Assembly (NCBI RefSeq): GCF_027942865.1 | Contig: NC_134508.1 | Coordinates: forward strand, 37,073,466-37,137,465 | Source: Odontesthes bonariensis | Taxonomy: Eukaryota; Chordata; Actinopteri; Atheriniformes; Atherinopsidae | DNA: 64,000 bases | Direction: 5' to 3' | Shown here: piece after piece, positions 37,988 to 50,889 of the stretch | Layout of the letters: the number at the start of each line of letters is the position of its first letter | Numbering within the stretch: the stretch's first letter is position 1 | Notes under the pieces: generated by a model | Database searches by the model: none | Told to the model about the DNA's origin: nothing | What the model saw: only the letters and a program-made list of their open reading frames with translations | Program-made: the position numbers and the translations under genes

Positions 37988-40900
37988 CCATCCATCCATC
38001 CATCATCTTCCGCTGGTCCGGGGATCGGGTCGCAGGGGCAGCAGCTTGAGCAAAGAGACCCAGACGTCCCTGTCCCCGGCCACTTCCTCCAGCTCTTCTG
38101 GGGGGACCCCGAGGCGTTCCCAGGCCAGCCGAGAGACATAGTCTCTCCAACGTGTCCTGGGTCTTCCCCGGGGCCTCCTCCCAGTGGGACGGGCCCGGAA
38201 CACCTCACCGGGGAGGCGTCCAGGAGGCATTCTCACTAGATGCCAGAGCCACCTCATCTGACTCCTCTCGATGCGGAGGAGCAGCGGTTCTACTCCGAGC
38301 CCCTCCCGGATGACCGAGCTTCTCACCCTATCTCTAAGGGAGAGCCCAGACACCCTGCGGAGGAAACTCATTTCGGCCGCTTGTATTCGCGATCTCGTTC
38401 TTTCGGTCACTACCCACAGCTCGTGACCATAGGTGAGGATAGGAACATAGATTGACCGGTAAAACGAGAGCTTCGCCTTCTGGCTCAGCTCCTTCTTCAC
38501 CAAGACGGGCCGGTGCAGAGCCCGCATCACTGCAGACGCCGCACCGATCCGTCTGTCAATCTCCTGCTCCATTCGTCCCTCACTCGTGAACAAGACCCCG
38601 AGATACTTGAACTCCTCCACTTGGGGAAGGATCTCATTCCCGACCCGGAGAGGGCATTCCACCCTTTTCCGGCCGAGGACCATGGTCTCGGATTTGGAGG
38701 TGCTGATTCTCATCCCAGCCGCTTCACACTCGGCTGCGAACCGCTCCAGTGAGAGCTGAAGGTCCCGGCCTGAGGACGCCAACAGAACCAAATCGTCCGC
38801 AAAAAGCAGAGACCCGATTCTGAGGTCGCCAAACCGGACCCCCTCAACGCCCTGGCTGCGCCTAGAAATTCTGTCCATAAAAATTATGAACAGAATCGGT
38901 GACAAAGGGCAGCCCTGACGGAGTCCAACCCTCACAGGAAACATGTCCGACTTACTGCCGGCAATGCGGACCAAACTCTGACACCGGTCATACAGGGACC
39001 GAACAGCCTGTATCAAAGAGTCCGGCACTCCATACTCCCGGAGCACCCCCCACAAGAGTCCCCGAGGGACACGGTCGAACGCCTTCTCCAAGTCCACAAA
39101 ACACATGTAGACCGGTTGGGCGAACTCCCATGCACCCTCCAGGATCCTGCGGATGGTATAGAGCTGGTCCACTGTTCCACGGCCAGGACGAAAACCACAC
39201 TGCACCTCCTGAATCCGAGATTCGACTATCCGTTGGATCCTCCTCTCCAGTACCCCCGAATAGACCTTACCAGGGAGGCTGAGGAGTGTGATCCCCCTAT
39301 AGTTGGAACACACCCTCCGGTCCCCCTTTTTAAAGAGGGGGACCACCACCCCAATCTGCCAGTCCAGAGGCACTGCCCCACAACATCCAGAGCCTTGAGG
39401 AACTCAGGACGGACCTCATCCACCCCCGGGGCCTCGCCACCGAGGAGTTTTTTGACCACCTCGGCGACCTCAGCCCCAGAGATGGGAGGTCCCACGTCCG
39501 AGCTCCCCAACTCTGCTTCCTCATCGGAAGGCGTGTCGGTAGGATTGAGGAGGCCCTCGAAGTATTCCCCCCACCGACTCACGACGTCCCTAGTAGAAGT
39601 CAGCAGAGCCCCGCCCTCACCATACACGGTGTTGACGGTGCACCGCTTCCCCCCCCTGAGCCGCCGGATGGCGGACCAGAATCTCCTCGAGGCCGTCCGG
39701 AAGTCGTTCTCCATGGCCTCCCCGAACTCCTCCCAAGCCCGAGTTTTTGCCTCAGCAACCGCCGAGGCTGCGTTCCGCTTGGCCTGTCGGTACCCATCAG
39801 CTGCTTCCAGAGTCCCACTGGCCAAAAAGGCCCGATAGGACTCCTTCTTCAGCTTGACGGCTTCCCTCACCGCTGGTGTCCACCAGCGGGTTCGGGGATT
39901 GCCGCCACGACAGGCACCGACCACCTTACGGCCACAGCTCCGGTCGGCCGCCTCAACAATGGAGGCACGGAACATGGCCCATTCGGGCTCAATGTCCCCC
40001 ACCTCCCTCGGGACATGGTTGAAGCTCTGCCGGAGGTGGGAGTTGAAACTTCTCCTTACAGGGGATTCCGCCAGCCGTTCCCAACAGACCCTCACAATAC
40101 GTTTGGGCCTGCCAGGTCTGACCGGCTTCCTCCCCCACCAGCGGAGCCAACTCACCACCAGGTGGTGATCAGTTGACAGCTCCGCCCCTCTCTTCACCCG
40201 AGTGTCCAGGACATACGGCCGCAAGTCCGACGATACAACCACAAAGTCGATCATCGAGCTGCGGCCTAGGGTGTCCTGGTGCCAAGTGCACATATGGACA
40301 CCCTTATGCCTGAACATGGTGTTCGTTATGGACAGTCCGTGACGAGCACAGAAGTCCAACAACAAAACACCACTCTGATTCAGATCGGGGGGGCCGTTCC
40401 TCCCAATCACGCCCCTCCAGGTCTCACTGTCATTGCCCACGTGAGCATTGAAGTCTCCCAGCAGGACGAGGGAGTCTCCCGGAGGAGCACTCTCCAGTGC
40501 CTCCTCCAGGGACTCCAAAAAGGGTGGGTATTCTGAACTGCCGTTCGGTGCATAAGCACAAACAACAGTCAGGACCCGTCCCCCCACCCTAAGGCGGAGG
40601 GAGGCTACCCTCTCGTCTACCGGGGTGAACCCCAATGTACAGGCGCACAGCCGGGGGGCAATAAGTATGCCCACACCTGCTCTACGCCTCTCACCGCGGG
40701 CAACTCCAGAGTGGAAGAGAGTCCACCCCCTCTCGAGGAGGCTGGTTCCGGAGCCCAAGCCATGTGTCGAGGTGAGTCCGACTATATCTAGCCGGAACCG
40801 CTCAGCCTCGCGCACCAGCTCAGGCTCCTTCCCCAGCAGAGAGGTGACGTTCCACGTCCCAAGAGCCAGCTTCAGTAGCCGAGGATCAGACCGCCAAGGT

Positions 40901-41591
40901 CCCCGCCTTCGCCTGCCGCCCAGCTCACACTGCACCCGACCCCCATGGCCCCTCCCACGGGTGGTGAGCCCGTAGGAAGGGGGACCCGTGCCGTTTCTTC
41001 GGGCTGTGCCCGACCGAGCCCCACGGGCACATACCCGGCCACCAGGCGCTCGCCGGCGGGCCCCACCCCTGGGCCTGGCTCCAGGGGGGGGCCCCGGTGA
41101 CCCGCGTCCGGGCGAAGGAACACGGTATCCAAAAATATTACTCATCATAGGGGTTTTGTGAGCTGTTCTTTGTCTGGTCACTCATCTAGGATCTGTTTGC
41201 CATGGGTGACCCTACCAGGGGCTTAAAGCCCCAGACAACATAGCTCCCAGACTCATTGGGGCACGCAACCCCCCCCACCACGGTAAGGTGACAGCTCACG
41301 TCCCACCCCAGACCCCTCAGGTTCACCTGCCCCCACCGGAGCCTCAAGTTCTTCCGGTTATGCCACCTGTTTACCCCCTGCCTGATGCCAATCTCTTGAA
41401 CCCATTGCCTTCTCATCTCTTCTCTGCAGCAGTTGAACAGACGCAAGATTTGCCCAAATTTCCAGAATACCCTCCTCATGCCCAATGTTTTTATCCTTTT
41501 CTTCCCCCTCCCTCAGCTGAACAAAGTACCACTCTAGTGCCCAAAGTCATGACTCCTCTCCAGAAACTTTTCTACTCTCTTAATAAAATCA
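37988..41591 (-). mobile_element. RTE/Rex3-like LINE nested in L2 copy 2
   Basis: Opposite-strand non-LTR retrotransposon, GC-rich against AT-rich surroundings. Its 3' end (left) is a GATG tail, the tail type described for Rex3-family elements in fish. An 11-bp direct repeat TTTAAATTAAT flanks it (37977-37987 and 41592-41602). The coding part is on the minus strand at 38003-41181. The first 270 bp at its 5' side (41320-41591) are not obviously part of the element I recognise, yet lie inside the duplication. Clade assignment (RTE, Rex3-like) rests on the tail and RT motifs and is probable, not proven. Confidence 0.75.
38003..41181 (-). pseudogene. Endonuclease/reverse transcriptase of the nested LINE, one deletion
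   Basis: Two overlapping frames. The first (39226-41181) holds an Arg/Gly/Pro-rich leader, then an AP endonuclease: [43 protein letters not shown] and STDHHLVVS. The second (38003-39373) holds the reverse transcriptase: [59 protein letters not shown] and the catalytic LFADDLVLLAS, then an intact C-terminal region to the stop. The frame is lost by what looks like a deletion of about 40 bp near 39375, just before VPLDWQ would be expected. Otherwise open over 3 kb, so the insertion is recent. Confidence 0.8.
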
Positions 41592-41617
41592 TTTAAATTA
41601 ATTTAAATGATTTTATT
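41582..41617. repeat. Perfect 36-bp palindrome
   Basis: AATAAAATCATTTAAATT followed directly by its exact reverse complement, with no spacer. It spans the right junction of the nested LINE: ten bases of insert, the 11-bp target duplication, and L2 sequence beyond. Confidence 0.95.
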
Positions 41618-42736
41618 TGTTTCTCTTTATATTATTTTATGTATTTTTAATGCTTCTTGCACTCCCTGCTGCAATGCTTTTATTTTATGTAAAGCACTTT
41701 GAACTGTTTGTACATGAAATGTGCTATACAAATAAATTTGATTTGATTTGATTATAAAGGGAATCCAGATGATACATGAGGAGGAAACAGGAGATATTCA
41801 TACTCGCTGAAAGACTTCAGCAACACTAGTGTTTCTGCAATTCTTTTTAAACTAATGAATTTGTCCATGGAATCTTAGACAAAGCAGTACAAATTGGAGC
41901 AATGTCCCAGAGAATAAAAATTCATGGAAAATATTCACATGGCACCCAAACCAAAGACCTCATGCAGACAAAGACTTAGCTAAGTGTTCCATCTCCTGCC
42001 CAAGATGGATGGCATTTCACAGGCAAAGGCTGGCATAGCAGCAATGTGAAGCACTCCTCTTTCCTCTTCTGTCACACAAACAGAAAGTATTTTTAAATTC
42101 TCATGTCATGGAGTGTGCAAGGCATATGGCTGGGAGACGATGGCCGATTTCTGGGATTTGCTCCAGCAGTGACAGTTGGCATACTACGTCACCACCTTTG
42201 ATTGCGGCAGCACGCAGTGTGATGGACATGACACAGCCTGTCTGGCGAGAGGGTGTCACAGGGGAAATAGGCCACGGTCCAATGAGACCACCTCCTCAAC
42301 TTCTTCACTCTGAAAGAAAGACCTGTTTTCACATAAGGAGAGTTCAGAGAATAAACAGCAGCTCATCCTATATCAGGTGTGCTTCAAAACCAAGCCAAGA
42401 CATCAACAGGTTTGTGCAGCTGTTTCACAGACTTAAGGAAAACTGTCACATTAGCTGGGTGAATGGTTCTCTTGAAAAAGGGAAACTACACAGGAAAGCA
42501 GCCAAATTCAAAAAAAGGCCTGACTGGTGGATTATTCTATTGTCATGAATCAAGCCCAGTGTAACGCCTGTCATCCACTGAACAAACATGTTATTCTTAG
42601 TGACCCAAAGCAAAGAGATAAGGAAGACTGATGCCTGTGATTTACTAAGCTACCGGTGAATTTGCAACATATGTCACAAGGCTATATGCACCCTGTCAAA
42701 CAGTCATCAATAGAGACATTTAGTTAGAAATATATT

Positions 42737-42758
42737 CACACACACACACACACACACA
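42737..42758. repeat. CA microsatellite
   Basis: Eleven uninterrupted CA units in an igsf21 intron. Confidence 0.9.
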
Positions 42759-45752
42759 TTTCCTCAAACTAAACATCTCTCTTTGACTTTCTGGCAAAGC
42801 AAAAACTGATATGTGAACCTGACTGGAACAAAGAACGTTTTTTTTTTAATATAGTAATTAAAATGCACTGTTCGTGAATGATGTGATTTTCATGAATTTT
42901 TAGATTCCTGACACCCACCACCAGCCTCAGTAACATTTGTATGGTGAGCACAGAGCCTGTCATGAATATGCATGAAGTGTGCTACAACATTGGTCAATTG
43001 TCAGACTGTCGCACTGTCTCCTGTGGCAATATTACATCTCTGAAAGATTTATGACTTATGAGCTCTGAAAAGATCCCCCATTCATTTCCTGACCACAGAC
43101 ACACACACCTGAGAGAACCAAGAGGGTGTGTGTATAAGTGCAATAATACAGTTACAGCTGCATGATATGAATGAATAGGACATGGAAATTATGGGAATCC
43201 TTAGGTGGGCCATTCAATATGTATAGTCAGAGTTACACTTGCTGAAATAAAGATTGAGATATTTTGTCAGTAAGGCAACACAATGTACCCTCAGTACTGA
43301 ATCAAAACCATTATAGATTTAAGAAATAAATGGAAAAAAAATACTACTCCATCCAACAAGGAGCAAGCCCAAAGCAGGTCAGTAAATCCTTTGAATTTCA
43401 CGTGTGCTCTAGAATCAACAAATCTACAAAATTACAATGAACAAAATGTACTTTTTCTGTTCTTCTTTTAGTGAAAAAAAACAACGTGCCTCGTGAATCT
43501 ACCATCTCTTTAAAGGAACAAAGGTATTAATAAATTAATGAGATCACAGGAAATATTATCATTTATCATATTACCAACTTTGACATTTAGCAAGAGCTTG
43601 ACAGGACCAACTTCCCTTTGTGCACTTTGTGTTTAATCAACATCATGGGAGCAAAAAAGGAGGTTTTACTGCAACACTGTCTTGAGATGACAGTTTAAGC
43701 CATTATACCTTCAAATGATGCTGCTGTCTCCCCCTGTTATATGGTCTGTACAATATTTATATTCCATTGGTACATGAAGATGACAGTTATGACATTTTTA
43801 AAACAATATTCTGGTATGAAATATTCCAATTTGATAAAGTGACATTAGCAATTACAACAATTGGTTTTACATAAGGCCTGAAGTGCTTTTTTTCAACATT
43901 GGATTTCCAGAAATGATGTAGAAATCCCAACCCCCACACATTAAACTAATCATCCCCACAAACATTGTGGCAGAGCCTAGTATGACTTTTTCTTTGTATA
44001 TCAGACTTTCTTTATTATCCTAGTGAAATCAGCTTTCATTATCACTGTAATTATTTTGAATCCATCCTACATACATCATTCTGCTTATTAATGACAAGTT
44101 CAAAAGCATACAAGAACATATCATTGAAATTTGTCTAGAGCAGAGACACCTATTCTTTTTTGTTTGTTTGTTTTGTTTTTCCAACAATTTCTTTTACTTT
44201 CTTTAAAAAAAAGAAAAGCGATGTGTTTTTGGACTTCTTTTTGTTCATCATCCTACCATCCCATCAAAGTCAAGTGTCAAACTACAAAGGGGGTGAGAGA
44301 TGTTAGGGGGCTGAAGTCTGCTGTTGATATGCCTCTAAGCTAATAAAGTAGTAATGGAAAAAAAAGCTATGTGTGTAAAGGCCAGCTGGCATTGTGGAAC
44401 CAGTGCAGAACCCACCACTCTAACCAGTGGCGCTTTATATGTATAAGCATACAATGAAGCTGGGTTCAGATGCCTCTGTTTGGTATGTTAAGCACCAAAG
44501 AAGAGGCAGAGGGTTAACAATTTTTTTTTTTTTGTAGCCAATAAGGCACAACTAAAATGTTCAAAAGGATAGTGATTCTTTTGAAAACCCATTATTTTAA
44601 AGTCAGTGTTACATCTGGCATTTCATCAATCATACACATTTAATCCTATAGATGGTGTCAATATGCTGGAGTCTTACCTGCCCAACAATGGGTGAAAGAC
44701 AGAATATACCGGGACGGGTTCTCATGGGCTGTATCCCAATAGTCAATTTAAGCTTGCTTCAAATTTAGTTTGGATTTGGAGCCTACAGATTGTATGTTTG
44801 CATCAGTTTACAGAAAGAATTCGCATCCCTAGTTTACAGGATGGTTTATCGCTGATGGAACATTAGTTACTGGTTGTAAATTCCTCTCTGAGTGTTCATT
44901 TTAGAATTAGAAAAATATAAAGCAGAATTGGTTATTGTGATTCATGATGTTGATACCTGATCTAGTTAGAGTGTGTCATAGGGGCATTATATTTTAGCAA
45001 AGCAGAGGCTGTGTAAATAGATGCCAAGCACCCCCCTTACAGTTGTTGCAACATGCAGTTACACTTCTGGGGAATGTATGTCAGACTGTGAGGAAGCTGT
45101 GGCATTGGTTATGCGCTGGTCTGAGTTGAAGAATAAAACTATATTGGGGCTTTACACTGCCTCTTCAGACTTGGAGCAATAATGTTGCATGTGAATTTAG
45201 TAGAAGTCCCATACATCTTAAACTTATGTGAAATATAGCTTTTTTCCCCTCTTTTCAGATAACACAATTAGAAACAAATCATCAAAAAATACAAAAAAGA
45301 TTTATTATGAATTAAGAAAAAACATGACATGATGATGTCAGGAATATGCAGACACAGTGCTGACAGAAGAATAATAGATAAATGTCAACAACTACACTTT
45401 GGACAATATTTGGATGCAGCTCTGCTACATATATGCCGTAGCATTCTCACTATCAAGTTAAGAAAATCAAAGAAATACCTCAAGAAGAAGGGACACCACC
45501 TTCAACAGAAGGAACATGATTAATCTTAATTAGTCTCACAGGGCCACACAGTAGTTGTAGCTTGAATTGACCAAAGTTTTACCCAAGGAAAAGCCCAACA
45601 ACGACTCATTCAAATAAATGGTAAATACTAATTGAAATCTTAAACCAAAACATTAACCTTTAATTACAAGCAGGAGAAGTTTATGTGTTATGAGAACCTA
45701 ATTGCACATGGGATTTGTATTGTAAGGTAGGAAACAACTTGTGACTATGTAT

Positions 45753-46709
45753 TAGGGGTGGGCGATATGGGCAAAAAAAAATATCTCGATATTTTTTAGG
45801 ATTTTCACGAAAAAGATATTTTGACGATATTTAAAAAAAAAAAATTAAAACTTGGGTTAAGATCACAATAAAATGAACACAAGCATGCAAGTCTAAGCAC
45901 ACACGGCCGGTACAGTGAAACTGCGAATGGCTCATTAAATCAGTTATGATTCCTTTGATCGCTCTACCGTTACTTGGATAACTGTGGAAATTCTAGAGCT
46001 AATACATGCAAAACGAGCGCTGACCTTCGGGGATGCGTGCATTTATTAGACCCAAAACCCATGCGGGGTGCCTCTCGAGGTGCCCCGGCCGCTTTGGTGA
46101 CTGATAACCTCGAGCCGTTTCTCAGGCTACTTCTCCCTCCGGAGAGGGAGCCTGAGAAACGGCTACCACATCCAAGGAAGGCAGCAGGCGCGCAAATTAC
46201 CCACTCCCGACTCGGGGAGGTAGTGACGAAAAATAACAATACAGGACTCTTTCAATTCTTTAACGAGGATCAATTGAAGGGCAAGTCTGGTGCCAGCAGC
46301 CGCGGTAATTCCAGCTCCAATAGCGCATCTTAAAGTTGCTGCAGTTAAAAAGCTCGTAGTTGGATCTCGGGATCGAGCTGACGGTCCGCCGCGAGGCGAG
46401 CTACCGTCTGTCCCAGCCCCTGCCTCTCGCTGTCCCAGCCCCGGCCTCTCGGCGCCCCCTCGATGCTCTTAGCTGAGTGTCCCGCGGGGTCCGAAGCGTT
46501 TACTTTGAAAAAAATAGAGCGTTCAAAGCAGGGCGTGGCGTGGCGCTGTGGTAAGGGCAGAGGACCACTGGCGCCGCACTTTTTGGCGATGGGAAAAAAA
46601 AATAAATAAATAAAAAAATTTTTTGCCTATATCTCGATATTGCAAAATTACTCATCGTCAAAACAACATTCACGATAATTTCGCAAACGATACATATCGC
46701 CCACCCCTA
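45753..46709. mobile_element. Non-autonomous hAT element carrying an 18S rRNA fragment
   Basis: 957 bp bounded by inverted termini TAGGGGTGGGCGATATG (left) and its complement (right, ...CATATCGCCCACCCCTA), flanked by the exact 8-bp direct repeat CTATGTAT (45745-45752 and 46710-46717). Termini and duplication length place it in the hAT superfamily. Both ends also share subterminal ATATCTCGATATT-type sequence. No transposase. The interior is mostly a piece of 18S rRNA gene, followed by about 70 bp of unrelated GC-rich sequence and an A/T-rich linker. It sits in the 16-kb igsf21 intron. Confidence 0.92.
45881..46532 (+). rRNA. Rearranged 18S rRNA gene fragment inside the hAT element (pseudogene)
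   Basis: Recognisable 18S landmarks in order: CATGCAAGTCTAAG, ACACACGGCCGGTACAGTG, GAAACTGCGAATGGCTCATT, TCTAGAGCTAATACATGC, GGGAGCCTGAGAAACGGCTA, CAGCAGGCGCGCAAATTACC, GTGCCAGCAGCCGCGGTAAT and AAAAAGCTCGTAGTTGGATC, ending near TTCAAAGCAGG. It covers roughly the 5' third of 18S with internal gaps: about 100 bases missing after CTCGAGCCG (46117) and about 40 missing after GACTCTTTC. A 14-bp inverted copy and a 22-bp tandem duplication are also present. It cannot form functional 18S. Point differences from the vertebrate sequence are few. Confidence 0.93.
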
Positions 46710-49700
46710 CTATGTATAGTGAGTCACAATATTTAACCATGTTGATATTGAGTTACAGAAATGCTTCAAAAGAGCAAGAGAATGGGAAAAGATCCCAGAG
46801 CTGAGTTATATTGGGTGGGTCCTAATTCAAGTCAACGACTCGCAACTTTGAAGTAATTAACGGTTCTAACACTGCAGCTCAAGGCACCAACCATAACAAA
46901 GAGGGGAGAGGATGGGTCCTACTTTTGGTGGCCATTGTTGTTGTCCTGCACATGTGCCCTTGCTGAATAGCTTGTCTGGGTACCACTGGCTGCTGATGAA
47001 GCAGGTACAAGGAGCTTCATCCTCTGCCTCAGCTGTCCGACTCCTTGATTAGGCGGTGGTCCATCTGCTAGTCAGCTTCTGCGGGAACTTCAGTGTGTCA
47101 GAGAGGACCAACAACCTACCTATCTCTCTGCGCTTCAACTGATGTCGCAAGATGTTGCGTCAAAAAGAAAAACTATAGCTGCGTTCACCTGTGTCTTTTG
47201 AGTTTGGAGTAGATTTGGTGGGTAAAATAGACCAACTCTTGTGACTTAAATTCAATTCATACAAAGATCAAAATGGAAAAATTTTAACAAAAATTGCACT
47301 GGCTCTTTGCAGGAAAAATACTTTGTATGGAGCAAAAATCACCAAGGTTACTATGTAACATCCAATACAGCAGTGGACTTTAGAACGTGCAACGAAAACA
47401 AAGAACATGTAAACAAAAAGACAAAAACAAAAAGATGGGCGCCAGACAAACAAAAATGAAAAACACATCCAAAATCTTTGTTATAATTCCATTTCTCCTT
47501 CAGAAATTCTTTTTTTTTTTTCTTTTCAGCACAAGGGTTTGGATTCATGCAGGCGGGGTGTGAAGCTGAGTGTTAGCTGGTCTTAGGCTTATATTTCAGC
47601 CAATGAGATGACTGGCACATTTTTGGCCTTTGTCTGGGGCATACAGATCTGGTTAAAAGTTTAATTCTAGTGTCAAGATTTGTGATTAAAATGCCCTCCA
47701 TTTCTAAATTCTCTTGTCTAAAAACATGTTTGTTTAGCGAGGTCTGAAAAGTACATTAGTAATATGTAGAACAAGGCTAGCAACTAGTGTTTTACGCTGG
47801 CAGGAGGTAGAGGTCTTGGTATGGGGATCTGCATTATGCAATTTTTTTTTTTTTACATGGGAGAGAGCATCTGGTCAGTGTTTGGCTCAGACGTCCTCCT
47901 CTACATTTCATTGTCTTTTGTATGTTTCAGCTGATACGTTCTAATTTTAAAGTCTGTTGGTCTGCTTAGCAGCAGGGTGTTAATGTTCTTCAAGTGAAGG
48001 TTTATGGCAGGGAGGGAAAGTCTGATGAATAGGGTAACATTCTAATCATCTCAGAGAAACAAAGGCCAATTTAAAGTGAAGGGATGTTTTAAGTCTTCCA
48101 TGTCTGGTGAAGTCCCAACTTCTGTTCAAACTGGTGAGTTTCATTCAACAAATCCCAAACAGGACTGGTAATAGGTGTCCCAGAGATTGAGCACCACTTC
48201 TTCCACGCTGAGTTTGTGTGGTATTTCTACTTTTGGATCAGTTGCAGCCTATTCATTGCATTCGGCATCTTCCCAAAAACATTTAAATAAATCTGTGCAC
48301 ATTCAAATTATTCATTAAAAACAGACTTTGGTTGTAGTGTATTCACCTACACAAACAAGATTGGGACTGAAACTGTAATCACATTGATTACACTACACAT
48401 CCATACTATAAGCAAAGTACTCAATGTATTGCTCTTGTATTTACAGGTTTGATTGAGGATAAAAGTCTCAAATATGGTTCCAGAAGCAATTCTTATCATC
48501 CTGCTTAAAATCCTGCAGCTCAGGCAGATGGTGAGACATGCCATAGCAGTCTGGAGTTTTTTTTACATTCACCAGGTGCTCTCAGTGAAAAAGAAAACCA
48601 CATTAGCGTATGCCTAACATCTATGCGTATGGTGTCGTTTTAGAAAATGTGTAGAGATAGGCCACAATATATGATGGTCAATGACATTCCATGTAGTTTA
48701 CTGTAGATTCTGCCCTCAATTAGTCAATTTGCAATATTTTGAAGCACACTTTCATGTACAAAATTTTCAATTGAGAATTAGAACAGTGCCACAAAATGGT
48801 TGATTCAATACAAACGTGGACTACAGTGAATAAGTGGATATTCCAATCTCAAACAGACATACAAAACTCTATACATTAGTCCTAAAGACAATTTAAATTT
48901 ACCAATGAATCCAATAAATATGTCTTTGGATTGTCAGAGGAAAACTTGAACATTGTAAAATAAAAACAGCAAACAGGGAAAATACAGAACCCCACACTGT
49001 ACAAAGGCCAAAATGGCAAATGGGTAAGAGCCTCTTCTTGCTGTAGGATGAAAGTACAACACAACAGTACACAAAATGGCAACAGCAATACACAGCAATG
49101 GCAAAATCACTGACAGGTAAAGTGAGTAACAAGGCTTACTTTGTTACAACACAATAATCTGCTAGGTAGAAGACACTCCAGGATACCCTCAGAAGGTTTG
49201 TCAAATCATCAAATCTCCCCAGATATCCATGGACAACAAAACAAAGAAGAGGTTGCAGTGTGCCTCGAGAGATTTCTAATGCCTATTTTACCTTGTAAAG
49301 GAATTAAGGACTTTCCACTTTTAAATGATTATGGCAGAGAGATTTATAGAGATTCATGCAGATTGTCTACAGCTCATAAACAGCATAAAATTATTTTTTA
49401 ATTAGATTGAAGCTGGTGATGTGAGATAAAATACTGCCAGTGAGACAATGCATAAAGCAAACATGGAACGACCACAGTCTCAGTCTTGCCGCCTTCAACC
49501 ATTGCTTGCATCTTGTGATATTGTCTCTGTTTATCATGTAAGGATAGCATGGCTGTTCTCCAGGAGTACTATGCCAACATATTGCCTTTGAAGTGTTAAT
49601 TGGATGAGCTGTGAGCCATCTTTGTTTTTTAAGAAAACTTATCTAAAAAAATATATATAGTCAGTATTTGTTGTCTTGATCATGCGATACAGACACACAC

Positions 49701-50334
49701 ACATACCTCTTGGTAACTTTTCCCATAAGATATGACTCCTATTCTCTGAAATCACTAGCTGCATCACAATTTCTTCACCTGTAAGTTTGCAGAGGGTCAA
49801 ATCATTACGGTGACAGATTTTTCACCTCTTTAAAATAAAAAATAAAAACTTAGAGGCATAATGTTCATTGAAGTTTGATCAAGGACAGTATTTCTGAGAT
49901 AGTTTTTTCCAATTATATAACATTGGTCAGTGTGTCCACATTCTCATTTGACTTCTCTAATTCAGGCTGACTTTTTCAATAACAGTCCTAAGTTAACTCA
50001 ATCTAGCAACAGACAGCTCGATGAATTGCCCTGTCAGTCATTTGGAGTTGTGCATTTGCCGCTAAACTCGCAATCTGCTCAGCTGTAACACAATTAAGCA
50101 GCGTCAAATAAAAATCAGTGTCGTTCTGTGTACATTTGCAAGGGAGATGTAATGGGGCTCAGTTGGTTTCCAAGTGCAACACGGAGGCAGCAGGAGATTT
50201 AGATAAAACAAGAAAACAAATAAGAAAAAAGGTGTGTGTGGGTGTGCGTGGGTGTGTTGGGAGGAAAAATAAAGCACAGATGAGCACAATGTGGGAGACA
50301 AATAAGAACAACATGCAAGACAGACGGCATCCTA

Positions 50335-50889
<555 letters not shown>

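Larger units (their letters stand above)
34990..41753 (+). mobile_element. L2-clade LINE, copy 2, interrupted by a nested LINE
   Basis: Near-complete L2 whose 5' end is not resolved (homology is clear from about 35150). Coding remnants run to 37942, the 3' UTR starts, and the element is split at 37987/41592 by an opposite-strand LINE. The L2 3' UTR resumes at 41603 and ends with GTAAAGCACTTTGAAC, GTGCTATACAAATAAATTTG and an ATTTG-type tail at about 41753. Inserted antisense to igsf21. Confidence 0.8.

Noticed and set aside
39116..40975. Plus-strand open frames of 85-240 codons
   Set aside because: Antisense shadows of the GC-rich reverse-strand LINE coding region.
42108..42548. 146-codon plus-strand open frame in an igsf21 intron
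   Set aside because: No recognisable domain or splice context. Length alone is not enough in a 64-kb window.
45970..46472. Open frames across the 18S fragment
   Set aside because: They are translations of rRNA sequence, not proteins.
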